Source of the DNA: Holophagales bacterium UBA2201
Lineage (GTDB): Bacteria > Acidobacteriota > Thermoanaerobaculia > UBA2201
Direction: 5' to 3'
DNA: 20,504 nt
NCBI GenBank assembly: GCA_002327305.1
Contig: DCUZ01000104.1
Location: 1-20,504 of the forward strand
The translations under genes were made by a program, and so were the position numbers. The notes beneath the pieces were generated by a model, which saw only the letters and a list, made by a program, of their open reading frames with translations, made no database searches and was not told where the DNA came from. This document shows positions 7,094-14,607 of this stretch, one piece after another. Each line of letters starts with the position of its first letter. Positions within the stretch are counted from its first letter, which is position 1.

Positions 7094-7648
7094 ATGAAAG
7101 TGAAAGGTTCCGCCCTCCGTTCCACCATGAGCTTTCTAAGGGAGCAATATCCCGCGCCGACGGTCGCCCGCATCCTGGCCGGTCTGCCCGAGGAGGACCG
7201 CAAGATCCTCACCCCCCCCATCCTCACCTCCGCCTGGTTCCCGGCGGACGCGCTGTGCCGCCTCATCCACGGGATGGAAAAGGAGACGCCGGGCGACCCC
7301 CAGGACCTGTATCTAAGGGTGGGGATGCAGTCGTGCGAGGACGGCCTCAACACCATCTACAAACTCTTCTTCAAGGTGGGGACCCCCTCCTTCATCCTGA
7401 AACACGCCGGCCAGGTGTGGAAAAACTACTACGATGAGGGACAGATCGTCCTGGTTTCCTCCACCTCCAACACTGCGCACGTGCGCCTCGAGGGAGCGAA
7501 GATGCCCGACCCCGCCATGTGCATGCGGATCTCCGGCTGGATGAAGCGCGCCGCGGAACTCTCGGGAGGGCACAGCGTGGCCGTGGACCACTGCGCCTGC
7601 GTCCACCGCGGCGCCCCGGCCTGCGAGTGGAAAACGGACTGGGCCTGA
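7094..7648 (+). CDS. DUF2378 (TIGR02265) family protein, paralogue 1
   Basis: A 184-residue soluble protein of the DUF2378/TIGR02265 type, a family expanded in myxobacteria and related by fold to V4R/haem-NO-binding-like sensor domains; its ligand is unknown. It shows the family pattern: an N-terminal helix (MKVKGSALRSTMSFLREQY), the central run DGLNTIYKLFFKVGTPSFIL, the segment VWKNYYDEG, then a GW helix and a Cys-rich end. Cys143, Trp149, Cys169, Cys177 and Trp183 are shared at identical positions with the copies at 15652 and 17750. Cys81 is shared only with the 15652 copy, with which it aligns without gaps over all 184 residues. The start is fixed by AAGGAGG 7 nt upstream. It is convergent with the exported propeller gene, 15 nt away. 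Confidence 0.8.
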   Translation: MKVKGSALRSTMSFLREQYPAPTVARILAGLPEEDRKILTPPILTSAWFPADALCRLIHGMEKETPGDPQDLYLRVGMQSCEDGLNTIYKLFFKVGTPSFILKHAGQVWKNYYDEGQIVLVSSTSNTAHVRLEGAKMPDPAMCMRISGWMKRAAELSGGHSVAVDHCACVHRGAPACEWKTDWA

Positions 7649-7663
7649 CCTGAGCGCTCGGCC

Positions 7664-8785
7664 TTAGTGCCGGGAACCGACGAAGGAGACCTTCCAGGGA
7701 TAGACATCGCTCCGGGGGAGCGCCTGCCTCTCCCAGGTCTCTCCCCCGTCGCGCGTGGCGTAGACCGTCCCGAGGGGAACGGTGGGATCGCTGGAATAGT
7801 CGATTTTCCCCACCGCCACGGCGTTGAGGTCATCCGCGCAGGCCATCCCCGGGTAATAGTAGCCGTGCTCCGGGTCGAACGACCGGACGACCGGCTTCCC
7901 GCCCTGGAGCTGGATGTGGAATATCGTCCCCCCCACCCCCCCCAGGTTGAGGACGGTCCAGACCGAATCGGCCGTCGGGGCGCACATGTCATCGAAGTCG
8001 TTCGGCCCCGCCACCGTCGCCACCTCCGTCCAGGTGTCCCCGCCGTCCCCGGTCCGGAAGAGGGTGGCCGAATACCATGCGGAACACCAGGCCACTTCCC
8101 GCGAGTAGGCGGCCACCATGTGGAGTCCCGGACGGCCGGGGCCCGGATCCTGGTAGGGGACGGTCTCCTGCCTCCAGGTGGCCCCCCCGTCGGGAGAGTG
8201 GATCATCCCCTGGGTTCCCCCCTGCTCGTCCACGATCCTCACGGAGGAGCCCTCAAGGCCGACGGCGTCGAGGCGGTTGACCACTCCGATCGCGACATCG
8301 GCATGGGGCACGACCTCCCAGGTCTCCCCGCCGTCCGTGGTGTGAAGGACCGTGCCGTTTAGCCCCGCCGCCCACGCCGCGCGCCGGCTGAGGGCCTTGA
8401 TGTTCTTGACCGGCCCGACGGACTTGGGGAGGACCTGCGCCACCCACCTTTTGCCGCCGTCGGTCGTGCAGAGGATCTTCCCGCCATCAGCCGACCCCAG
8501 CGCCGCCCAGGCCGTCTGCTCATCCACGGCGGTGATGTCGTTGCCGTTAAATCCCGGCCATTGGACGCCGTCCCCCTGCTCGACCCAGGTCGCGCCGCCG
8601 TCCCGGGTGTGGAAGATCACGGCGGTGCCGTCGGTGTCGTTGCCGATCACCCAGCCCACGCGCAGCGGCATGTCCCCCGGGTTTCCAGCGGGTCTCCGGT
8701 GCCCCTCGTCGGCGCCCATCGCCCATCCAGCCGCGAGCATCGCCGCAACGGCAACCAATAACGATCGCATTGATGTTCTCACCAT
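7664..8785 (-). CDS. Exported YCF48/BNR-like beta-propeller protein
   Basis: A 373-residue secreted protein. MVRTSMRSLLVAVAAMLAAG ending in AMGA is a Sec-type signal peptide, so the mature protein lies in the periplasm or outside. At least six Asp-box repeats are visible: HTRDGGATW, TTDGGKRW, HTTDGGETW, HSPDGGATW, RTGDGGDTW and ATRDGGETW. They are spaced as blades of a six- or seven-bladed propeller, as in the YCF48/Hcf136 photosystem-assembly and sialidase-type folds. There are no sialidase catalytic Arg residues that I can identify, so a binding or scaffold role is more likely than hydrolysis. The start at 8785 has AAGGGG upstream; ATG 8770 would also leave a complete signal peptide. It lies 16 nt downstream of the permease stop codon, so the two should be co-transcribed. 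Partner unknown. Confidence 0.85.
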   Translation of the reverse strand: MVRTSMRSLLVAVAAMLAAGWAMGADEGHRRPAGNPGDMPLRVGWVIGNDTDGTAVIFHTRDGGATWVEQGDGVQWPGFNGNDITAVDEQTAWAALGSADGGKILCTTDGGKRWVAQVLPKSVGPVKNIKALSRRAAWAAGLNGTVLHTTDGGETWEVVPHADVAIGVVNRLDAVGLEGSSVRIVDEQGGTQGMIHSPDGGATWRQETVPYQDPGPGRPGLHMVAAYSREVAWCSAWYSATLFRTGDGGDTWTEVATVAGPNDFDDMCAPTADSVWTVLNLGGVGGTIFHIQLQGGKPVVRSFDPEHGYYYPGMACADDLNAVAVGKIDYSSDPTVPLGTVYATRDGGETWERQALPRSDVYPWKVSFVGSRH

Positions 8786-8801
8786 CTCATTTTCCCCTTC
8801 A

Positions 8802-10625
8802 CTAAAAAATGGAAGCCATGCAGAGCAGGTAAGTCGCGGTTCCCAGCGCCAGGGCGGCGTACATCCCCCCCGCTTGAACGGCCCTCTTCAGGTCTTCCGG
8901 TTTCAGGCCGCCGCCGGCCGCCCTTCTCAGCCTTCGCAGGGCGACGGGGGTGAGGACGAAGGCGTTGAGCACCAGGGGCACCGTCATCCACCACGAGTTC
9001 GCCGCGAACCACTCCCCCAGGGGGGCGTGCTGGCGCAGGCCGTCGGCGGCGCGGGTGGCCAAGAGCGCCGCCGTCCCCCCCCAGGCCAGGATGGCCCCGG
9101 CGTGGGCCGTCCGGACCGCGTGGGCCCCCTCGTCCACCGCCTGATGGAGCCCCGTTAGGCGGCTGTGGGTGGAGCCGTAGCAGACATAGATGACGATGCC
9201 GATGTTGAGCCAGGCCGCGAATCTCAGCCACGAGGTGGGGGGCAGGTAGTAAATCAAACCGAGACAGCACAGCGCCCCGAGGACCGGGAAGAGGAGGCCG
9301 AAGGGGGCGCGGAAGGGCCGTCTCCGGCCGGGGTCCTTCACCCGCAGGACGATGATGCCGACGCAGACCAGGATGAAGGCGAAGAGGGTGCCGATGTTGG
9401 TGAGGTCCACCATCTCGTCGAGGGTGGAGAACATCGAGGCCGTCCCCACGGCGAGTCCCGTGAGGATGGTGGTGACATGGGGGGTGCGGAACCTTCGATG
9501 GACCGAGGCGAACACCTTGGGCAGGAGGCCGTCGCGCGCCATGGAGAAGAAGATGCGGGGCTGGCCCAGCTGGAAGACCAGGAGGACCGCCGTGTGGGCG
9601 ATGACGCTGCCGAGGGCGATGATGAAGACGAAGAGCCCCTTGAGGCGCCCGATGTCGGCGTACTGGAACGCCAGCGTCAGCGGCTCGGCCTGCTGGGTGG
9701 AGAGGGTGGCCTTGAGGGCGGCGTATGGAATGATGCCGGTGAAGACGGCCGCCACGGCGATATAGACGGCGGTGCACACCACCAGCGAACCGATGATGCC
9801 GATGGGGAGGTCGCGCATGGGGTTCTTCGCCTCCTCGGCCACCGTGGAGACGGCGTCGAAGCCGATGTAGGCGAAGAAGATGACGGCCGCCCCGGCCCCG
9901 ATGCCGGCCCAGCCGTTGGGGGCGAAGGGGACCCAGTTGTCGGTGGTGGCGTACTTCCACCCCACCGCGACGAAAAACCCCAGGACGAGGAGTTTGAAGG
10001 CCACCAGCCCCACGTTGAACCACGACGATTCCCGGATGCCGACCACCAGGACGACGGTGATGAGGGCCACGATCCCGAAGGCGACGAGGTTGACGACGAT
10101 GGGGACGCCGAAGAGGTGCGGGGCGCTCTCGATCAGTCCCGGGATCTTGTGCGCCGTCGCGAGGTCGGTGCAAAGCCACTCGGGGATGCGGACGAGGGGT
10201 TCCACCAGCGTTTTGAAATAGTTGGCCCACGAGATGGCCACGGCCACGTTGCCGACGGCGTATTCGATGATTAGGTCCCACCCGATGATCCAGGCGGTCA
10301 CCTCCCCCAGCGTGGCATAGGCGTAGGTGTAGGCCGAACCGGAGATGGGGACCATGGAGGCGAACTCGGCGTAGCAGAAGGCGGTGAAGGCGCAGGCCAC
10401 CGCCGTGAGGACGAACGAGAGCATCAGCGCGGGGCCCGCCCCGGGCCGCATGGCGTCCCCCGCGGCGGCGGTGCCGATGGTGGCGAAGATGCCGGCCCCG
10501 ATGATGGCCCCGATCCCCAGCATGGTGATCTGCACGGGCCCCAGCGTACGGCGCAGGGAGCGCTCCGGCGCCTCGGAATCCTTGAGGATGGCGTCGATGG
10601 ACTTGATGGAGAAGAGGCCCTTCAT
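8802..10625 (-). CDS. APC-superfamily amino acid permease (cationic amino acid transporter type)
   Basis: A 607-residue inner-membrane transporter, probably importing an amino acid with protons. The first helix carries the APC glycine motif (MLGIGAIIGAGIFATIG), the substrate-backbone site of the LeuT fold, and helix 6 has VIFFAYIGFDAVSTVAEEAKNP, diagnostic of the CAT/YfnA-like branch. About 12 core helices are followed by a C-terminal extension of roughly 120 residues with three more hydrophobic segments (HAGAILAWGGTAALLA, WWMTVPLVLNAFVLTP and GMYAALALGTATYLLC). Bacterial relatives are usually about 460-500 residues. The start MKGLFSIKSIDAILKDSEAP at 10625 is preferred over an in-frame extension to 10778, which merely translates heptamer repeats. 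The mRNA leader would be about 220 nt. The propeller gene follows 16 nt downstream. Confidence 0.92.
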   Translation of the reverse strand: MKGLFSIKSIDAILKDSEAPERSLRRTLGPVQITMLGIGAIIGAGIFATIGTAAAGDAMRPGAGPALMLSFVLTAVACAFTAFCYAEFASMVPISGSAYTYAYATLGEVTAWIIGWDLIIEYAVGNVAVAISWANYFKTLVEPLVRIPEWLCTDLATAHKIPGLIESAPHLFGVPIVVNLVAFGIVALITVVLVVGIRESSWFNVGLVAFKLLVLGFFVAVGWKYATTDNWVPFAPNGWAGIGAGAAVIFFAYIGFDAVSTVAEEAKNPMRDLPIGIIGSLVVCTAVYIAVAAVFTGIIPYAALKATLSTQQAEPLTLAFQYADIGRLKGLFVFIIALGSVIAHTAVLLVFQLGQPRIFFSMARDGLLPKVFASVHRRFRTPHVTTILTGLAVGTASMFSTLDEMVDLTNIGTLFAFILVCVGIIVLRVKDPGRRRPFRAPFGLLFPVLGALCCLGLIYYLPPTSWLRFAAWLNIGIVIYVCYGSTHSRLTGLHQAVDEGAHAVRTAHAGAILAWGGTAALLATRAADGLRQHAPLGEWFAANSWWMTVPLVLNAFVLTPVALRRLRRAAGGGLKPEDLKRAVQAGGMYAALALGTATYLLCMASIF

Positions 10626-10640
10626 GCCCGGCCCCCCCCG

Positions 10641-10668
10641 CCGCAGCCCGTAGTCCGTAGTCCGCAGC
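10641..10668 (+). repeat. Heptanucleotide array A (4 units)
   Basis: Four contiguous 7-bp units fill 28 bp: CCGCAGC, CCGTAGT, CCGTAGT, CCGCAGC. The core is CCG(C/T)AG. The array lies 15 bp upstream of the permease start codon, inside its predicted mRNA leader. Confidence 0.85.
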
Positions 10669-10736
10669 CGGGAAAAACACGGCCACGGACTCGATGGGCC
10701 GTAGGCTTGCCATCGCTTCCCCGGGCTACCGGTTGT

Positions 10737-10771
10737 CGGCAGACCGTAGATTGCAGACTGTAGACCGTAGA
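10737..10771 (+). repeat. Heptanucleotide array B (5 units)
   Basis: Five contiguous 7-bp units fill 35 bp: CGGCAGA, CCGTAGA, TTGCAGA, CTGTAGA, CCGTAGA. The core G(C/T)AG matches array A in the same orientation. It lies in the permease mRNA leader. Confidence 0.85.
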
Positions 10772-10786
10772 TGGGCACCCTCCCCC

Positions 10787-10814
10787 GGCTGCCAACTGCC
10801 AGCTGCCAGCTGCC
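10787..10814 (-). repeat. Heptanucleotide array C (4 units, inverted)
   Basis: Four contiguous 7-bp units fill 28 bp: GGCTGCC, AACTGCC, AGCTGCC, AGCTGCC. Read on the minus strand they become GGCAGCT-type units with the same GCAG core as arrays A and B, so this array is inverted relative to them and could base-pair with the first unit of array B in RNA. Confidence 0.85.
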
Positions 10815-10852
10815 GGACGGGCGGCGGTGCGGAACCTGCGCATCATCGCCCT

Positions 10853-10861
10853 ACTATAGCA
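10853..10861 (-). promoter_or_regulatory. Extended -10 promoter (TGcTATAGT) for the permease operon
   Basis: On the minus strand TG, one base, then TATAGT (10853-10858). It is 15 bp from the first base of the oppositely directed extended -10 at 10877, so the two form a compact divergent pair. Transcription from here would give a leader of about 220 nt containing all three heptamer arrays. Confidence 0.5.
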
Positions 10862-10876
10862 GAGCCCCGGCGGGGA

Positions 10877-10885
10877 TGCTATCAT
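10877..10885 (+). promoter_or_regulatory. Extended -10 promoter (TGcTATCAT) for the FHA/metalloprotease gene
   Basis: TG, one base, then TATCAT at 10880-10885. The ATG at 10915 is 29 nt downstream with AGGAGG at 10905-10910 in between. This fixes the start codon and excludes the longer open frame that begins at 10771. Confidence 0.55.
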
Positions 10886-10914
10886 TTCCCGGTGATCTTC
10901 CTCCAGGAGGCCCC

Positions 10915-13900
10915 ATGGCGCGACTCGTGATCCTCCGCTCGCCCGACCCCGCCCTCGAGGGGCGGGTCGTGGACCTGACCGGCTTCGAGGTCGCCCTCGG
11001 CCGGGAGGCCGTCAACGATCTCGCCATCGCCGACCCCGCCCTTTCGCGCAGGCACGCCCGCATCCTCCCTTCGGGAGACGGCTGGCTCCTGGAAGACCTG
11101 GAAAGCGGCAACGGAACCCGGGTCAACGGCGAACGGATCCGGCGCCATACCCTGCGCCGCGGGGACCGTCTCCTGCTGGGAACCACCGAGATCGTATTCG
11201 AGGACGAGGAAGCCACCACCCTGATGCTCCTCCCCTCCTCCGTGCCGGCCGGGGAGGCCACGCTCCTCCAACCCCTGCCCCCCCCCGTTCCCCCCGAACC
11301 GCCGCGACCTCAGGTTGCAACTTCTCCTCCACCCCCTCCTCCGGCCGGGCTGGTCGCCTGCCCCGCCTGCGGACGGGCCCTGCGCCCCGGGGCGCGCTTC
11401 TGCGGGGGATGCGGAACGGCCCTTTCCGTTCAGCCGGAGCCCCCGGCGGTCCCTCCCGCCCCTCCACCCAAAGCCCCGCCACCTTCCGTTCCTCCCCGCC
11501 GCGCCGGCCTCCGGATCGCCCTTGCCGCGGCCGCGCTTATGGTTTGCGTCGCCGGGGCCGTATTCCTTCTGCTTCGGGGCCCTTCCTCGGCACCCGCGTC
11601 CAAGCCGGCAAAGGCCGCCGATGGCGAGGCGCCGGCCCCCACCCTCATCCCCGACCCCGATTTCCCCCTCCCTCCCCCCTTGAAAGTGGAGCGGGAGAAA
11701 AAACTCGCCTCAACCAAAATCACCGCCCAGGCCGGCGGCTCCCTTTCCTCGGGCGACGGCCTCACCCTGACCGTCCCCGCCGGCGCCCTGGACCAGGACC
11801 GGACCGTGGCCATCCACTCGGCCCGCGTCCCCGGCCCGCCCCTCTCCGCCGGCGTCGTGGGGCAGCCGGCGGTGCCGATGGAAGTCCTCAAGACCTGGGA
11901 CGTGGACCTGGGCCCGGAGACGGGGCTGATGCCGGGGGAGATGGAGGTCACCCTCGATGTCAGCGCCTATCCTCCGGAACGCTATCCCCTCCTCTCCCCC
12001 GCCGTCGCCGCCGACGGCAGAACCTGGACGCGCCTTCCCGCCGAGCGGAAGGGGGACACCCTCGTCTTCACCACCCGCCACTTCTGTCCCGTCTGCCTCC
12101 TGGGGCTGGCCCAGGCCGCCGCCGTGGTCCTTCCCATCGCGGCCGTCACCTACCTGGTCTACGACCGGGTGGACGAGTTCCCCAGCCGCTACAACGCCCA
12201 CGCCCCCTTCCTCAGTGTGGATGACAACCCCCAGGGCTTCGAGATCTATTGGAGCAAAAAGGTGCCGGGAGCCGACCCCAAGACGGGATTTAGGGACGAG
12301 AGGGGATACCTCAGGGAATTGGAGAAGATCGCCGAGGAGTACCGGGAACTCGGAGCGAGAGGCACCACGGTGGCCGCGTCCCGGACGCAGGAGATCCTTG
12401 AGCTGAAGCGCCGGTATCTTATGCCGGAGTGCGTCAAGAAGACGGAGGAGGCCCTCACCACGGCGCGGGATTACCTCAAGACCCGCCAGATCAAACCGCC
12501 CCTCCTCACCCTCCCCGTCTATGTCGTCCCCACCCTGGACAAGGATTCCGGCTATGTCCATAACCCGTGGTCGGGGCGGCGCTACATGATCCTGCGGGGG
12601 GACCTCCCTGCGGGGACCTTGAACACCACCGCCCTGCACGAGCTTTTCCACCACTACCAGGCCGGCTACGTCTGGATAGACCGGACAGGTCACCTTCCCC
12701 TCCTTGAGGCCTCGGCCCTCCTCCTGGAACGGGAGGCGGCCCCCCGCTACGCGGAGATGAAAAAGCCCTTCGACGCGACCGAGGGGATGGCCCTGGCCCA
12801 ATTCGTCGCCTATCGCCACGGGTTGAACGGCCCCCGGAAATGGGAGGAGGGATTCGTCCGGAAATTCGGCTACGGCCTGACCTGGTTCCTGGAATACCTG
12901 CGGGACGAGTGCTGGGTGGGAGTTCTGAAGAAGAACAAGCCGGAGGATTTCCACGCCGAACTGCTTAAATATTGGGGCTCCACCAAGTTCAATGCCATCC
13001 ACAAGGCCCTGGCCTGGGCCGCGGGGGGCAACGACACCGATCTGGCTTCCGCGCATGCCGCCTTCGCCCGGAACTATGTGCTGAAGGGTCCGGTGGACAA
13101 GTGCGGCAGCCGGACGCCCTACGGCTCCCGGTACGACGCCTGTCCCCTCTCCGATTCCCCCTACGGTGACCACTCCACGGAGTATGGGCTGGGCAACACC
13201 ACCACCCTCCTCGGCAAGACGCCCGCCCTCGGCTTGGATGACGCCTTCATCCGGCCGTGGTCCATCCAGTACCTCCGGTTTATCCCGCCGGGCAGGCCCA
13301 ACACCGTTCTGGCGGCGAAGGTGCCGCGCGAATGGTTCCCCGCCAAGGGACGCAAGCGGGAGGTGCGGGTCCGGGTCGGCCCGGGCGAAGAGGAGCCCAG
13401 ACCGCTGGCGGAATACGACGAGGCCCCCCCTTCCGCCACCTCCCTCTGGGCGGCCCTTCCCCTCGAGCAGGACCTCTTCGTCTATATCGTGGACACCGGG
13501 CAGACCGGCTCGGGGTGGATAGCGGACTACGCCCCGGCCCGGTTCTTCCTCCTCGAGCCCCCGTCCGGCGTCCGCTTGGCCGTCAAAGACGGCGCGGTCC
13601 ACCTGGAGTGGATCCCGGCGCCTTCGGCCGCGGAGGCCGGCGAGGGACTTCTCTATTTCGCCTATTGGGACGGGGAACGCACCGGCCCCCTGAAGGCATC
13701 CCAGGAGGGCAAAACGATGAAGGCCGTGGTCCCCCGCGGGGACCGGCCTTCCCTGGTGGCCATGACCGCCGGCTTGGAAATGGGTAAGGACGGAGGAGGG
13801 AACAAGGTCTATCTGGAGAGCCCCCGGTCGGACGCGGCGGGCGTATCGGCCGCCACCGGAGGATACGCGATGGAACTGGTGATCGAGGCCCAAAGCTCCT

Positions 13901-14334
13901 CCTGTCAGGGCATGCCCCCGAGGTGGCAGTTCAAGGGCTTCAACCGGGCCTTTCTCGTGACTGTGGGCCCGGACGGCGGGTTTGCGTTTCAGGACCGGTG
14001 GAGTGCCCCAGACCAGCCCCATTTCATCCACTCCATCGATGGGAAGGGGACGCTGGTGGGAACGAAAGTGCGGGTCAAGGGGAATTTCTCCACCACGACG
14101 GAGGTGTTGCTGGGGAGCGAGCGGATCAAAACTCGCAATTCGGGCGATTTTGAAGGTGAGTTCGACACCTCCGGCGGGGTTGCCACCGTCGCCGGAGGCC
14201 CGTTGAGCGGCGGTTTTGACGGTTATTTCCACGAGGTTGCCTTCCACGAAGATACAAAACCTCGGGAAACCCGCTGTCGCGGCGAACTGGACAATTACCT
14301 CTCCAGGATTGTAAAATTCTCCAGGAACCCATGA
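10915..14334 (+). CDS. FHA / zinc-ribbon / ZU5-like / HExxH metalloprotease fusion membrane protein
   Basis: A 1139-residue multidomain protein with no single known name. Residues 1-97 are an FHA phosphothreonine-binding domain with Arg30, Ser44, His47, Asn66 and Asn71 in the canonical places (LGR, SRRH, GNGT, NGE). A Pro-rich linker contains a zinc ribbon (Cys149, 152, 163, 166). Residues about 198-220 form a membrane helix. A ZU5-like domain (about 270-378; GLTLTVPAGALDQDRTVAI) follows, then CPVC (391, 394) and a second hydrophobic stretch at 396-417. A helical region leads to a gluzincin-type zinc site: His575-Glu576, His579 and Glu598 in EASA, fitting HExxH-18-ExxA. A fibronectin-III-like segment (about 881-960) and a beta-rich C-terminus complete it. 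The topology is unresolved: if 396-417 spans the membrane, the protease would be cytoplasmic. The start is set by AGGAGG. Confidence 0.85.
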   Translation: MARLVILRSPDPALEGRVVDLTGFEVALGREAVNDLAIADPALSRRHARILPSGDGWLLEDLESGNGTRVNGERIRRHTLRRGDRLLLGTTEIVFEDEEATTLMLLPSSVPAGEATLLQPLPPPVPPEPPRPQVATSPPPPPPAGLVACPACGRALRPGARFCGGCGTALSVQPEPPAVPPAPPPKAPPPSVPPRRAGLRIALAAAALMVCVAGAVFLLLRGPSSAPASKPAKAADGEAPAPTLIPDPDFPLPPPLKVEREKKLASTKITAQAGGSLSSGDGLTLTVPAGALDQDRTVAIHSARVPGPPLSAGVVGQPAVPMEVLKTWDVDLGPETGLMPGEMEVTLDVSAYPPERYPLLSPAVAADGRTWTRLPAERKGDTLVFTTRHFCPVCLLGLAQAAAVVLPIAAVTYLVYDRVDEFPSRYNAHAPFLSVDDNPQGFEIYWSKKVPGADPKTGFRDERGYLRELEKIAEEYRELGARGTTVAASRTQEILELKRRYLMPECVKKTEEALTTARDYLKTRQIKPPLLTLPVYVVPTLDKDSGYVHNPWSGRRYMILRGDLPAGTLNTTALHELFHHYQAGYVWIDRTGHLPLLEASALLLEREAAPRYAEMKKPFDATEGMALAQFVAYRHGLNGPRKWEEGFVRKFGYGLTWFLEYLRDECWVGVLKKNKPEDFHAELLKYWGSTKFNAIHKALAWAAGGNDTDLASAHAAFARNYVLKGPVDKCGSRTPYGSRYDACPLSDSPYGDHSTEYGLGNTTTLLGKTPALGLDDAFIRPWSIQYLRFIPPGRPNTVLAAKVPREWFPAKGRKREVRVRVGPGEEEPRPLAEYDEAPPSATSLWAALPLEQDLFVYIVDTGQTGSGWIADYAPARFFLLEPPSGVRLAVKDGAVHLEWIPAPSAAEAGEGLLYFAYWDGERTGPLKASQEGKTMKAVVPRGDRPSLVAMTAGLEMGKDGGGNKVYLESPRSDAAGVSAATGGYAMELVIEAQSSSCQGMPPRWQFKGFNRAFLVTVGPDGGFAFQDRWSAPDQPHFIHSIDGKGTLVGTKVRVKGNFSTTTEVLLGSERIKTRNSGDFEGEFDTSGGVATVAGGPLSGGFDGYFHEVAFHEDTKPRETRCRGELDNYLSRIVKFSRNP

Positions 14335-14362
14335 CCAAGACCATTCGCGCACGGAAATCCCC

Positions 14363-14456
14363 ATGGCGCGCATCGTGATCCTCCGCTCGCCCGACCCCGC
14401 CCTTCCGCGCAGGCCTGCCCGGATCATCCCTTCGGGAGACGAATGGCTCCTGGAGG
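14363..14456 (+). pseudogene. Decayed FHA-domain fragment (relic of a duplicate of the 10915 gene)
   Basis: The stretch reads MARIVILRSPDPAL and then RRPARIIPSGDEWLLEE, nearly the FHA start at 10915 but lacking its residues 15-43. In the intact gene the lost segment is bounded by two copies of CGACCCCGCCCT (10944-10955 and 11031-11042), 87 bp apart. Only one copy remains here (14392-14403), so deletion between the direct repeats explains the shape exactly. Arg30 of the FHA pocket is gone, and Ser44 and His47 are replaced by Pro, so it cannot bind phosphothreonine. Similarity stops near 14456. The frame stays open to 14611, but the rest resembles nothing here. The whole 273-base gap between the flanking genes otherwise holds nothing I recognise. 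Confidence 0.7.
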
Positions 14457-14607
14457 AGGTTTCGGAGCGGTTCAACGCCTCCGCCGGCCAGCGTCACTGT
14501 AACCACGCCGTCAATGGAGAAAGCCAGGATTGGAAGACCTGCCGGAGGGAGCGCAGCGGCACCCTGGCCCCCATCCTTTCTTCCATCGACGCTTTCGAGA
14601 GGACGCC

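Noticed and set aside
10626..10778. In-frame N-terminal extension of the permease by 51 residues
   Set aside because: It translates heptamer arrays A and B (giving YGL-type repeated words), precedes the normal family start, and has no ribosome site.
10641..10814. CRISPR array
   Set aside because: The units are 7 bp with no spacers, so these are tandem microsatellite-like arrays.
11710..14475. 921-residue open frame on the minus strand
   Set aside because: Antisense to the FHA/protease gene, which has clear domains and a ribosome site; the antisense product has no domain logic.
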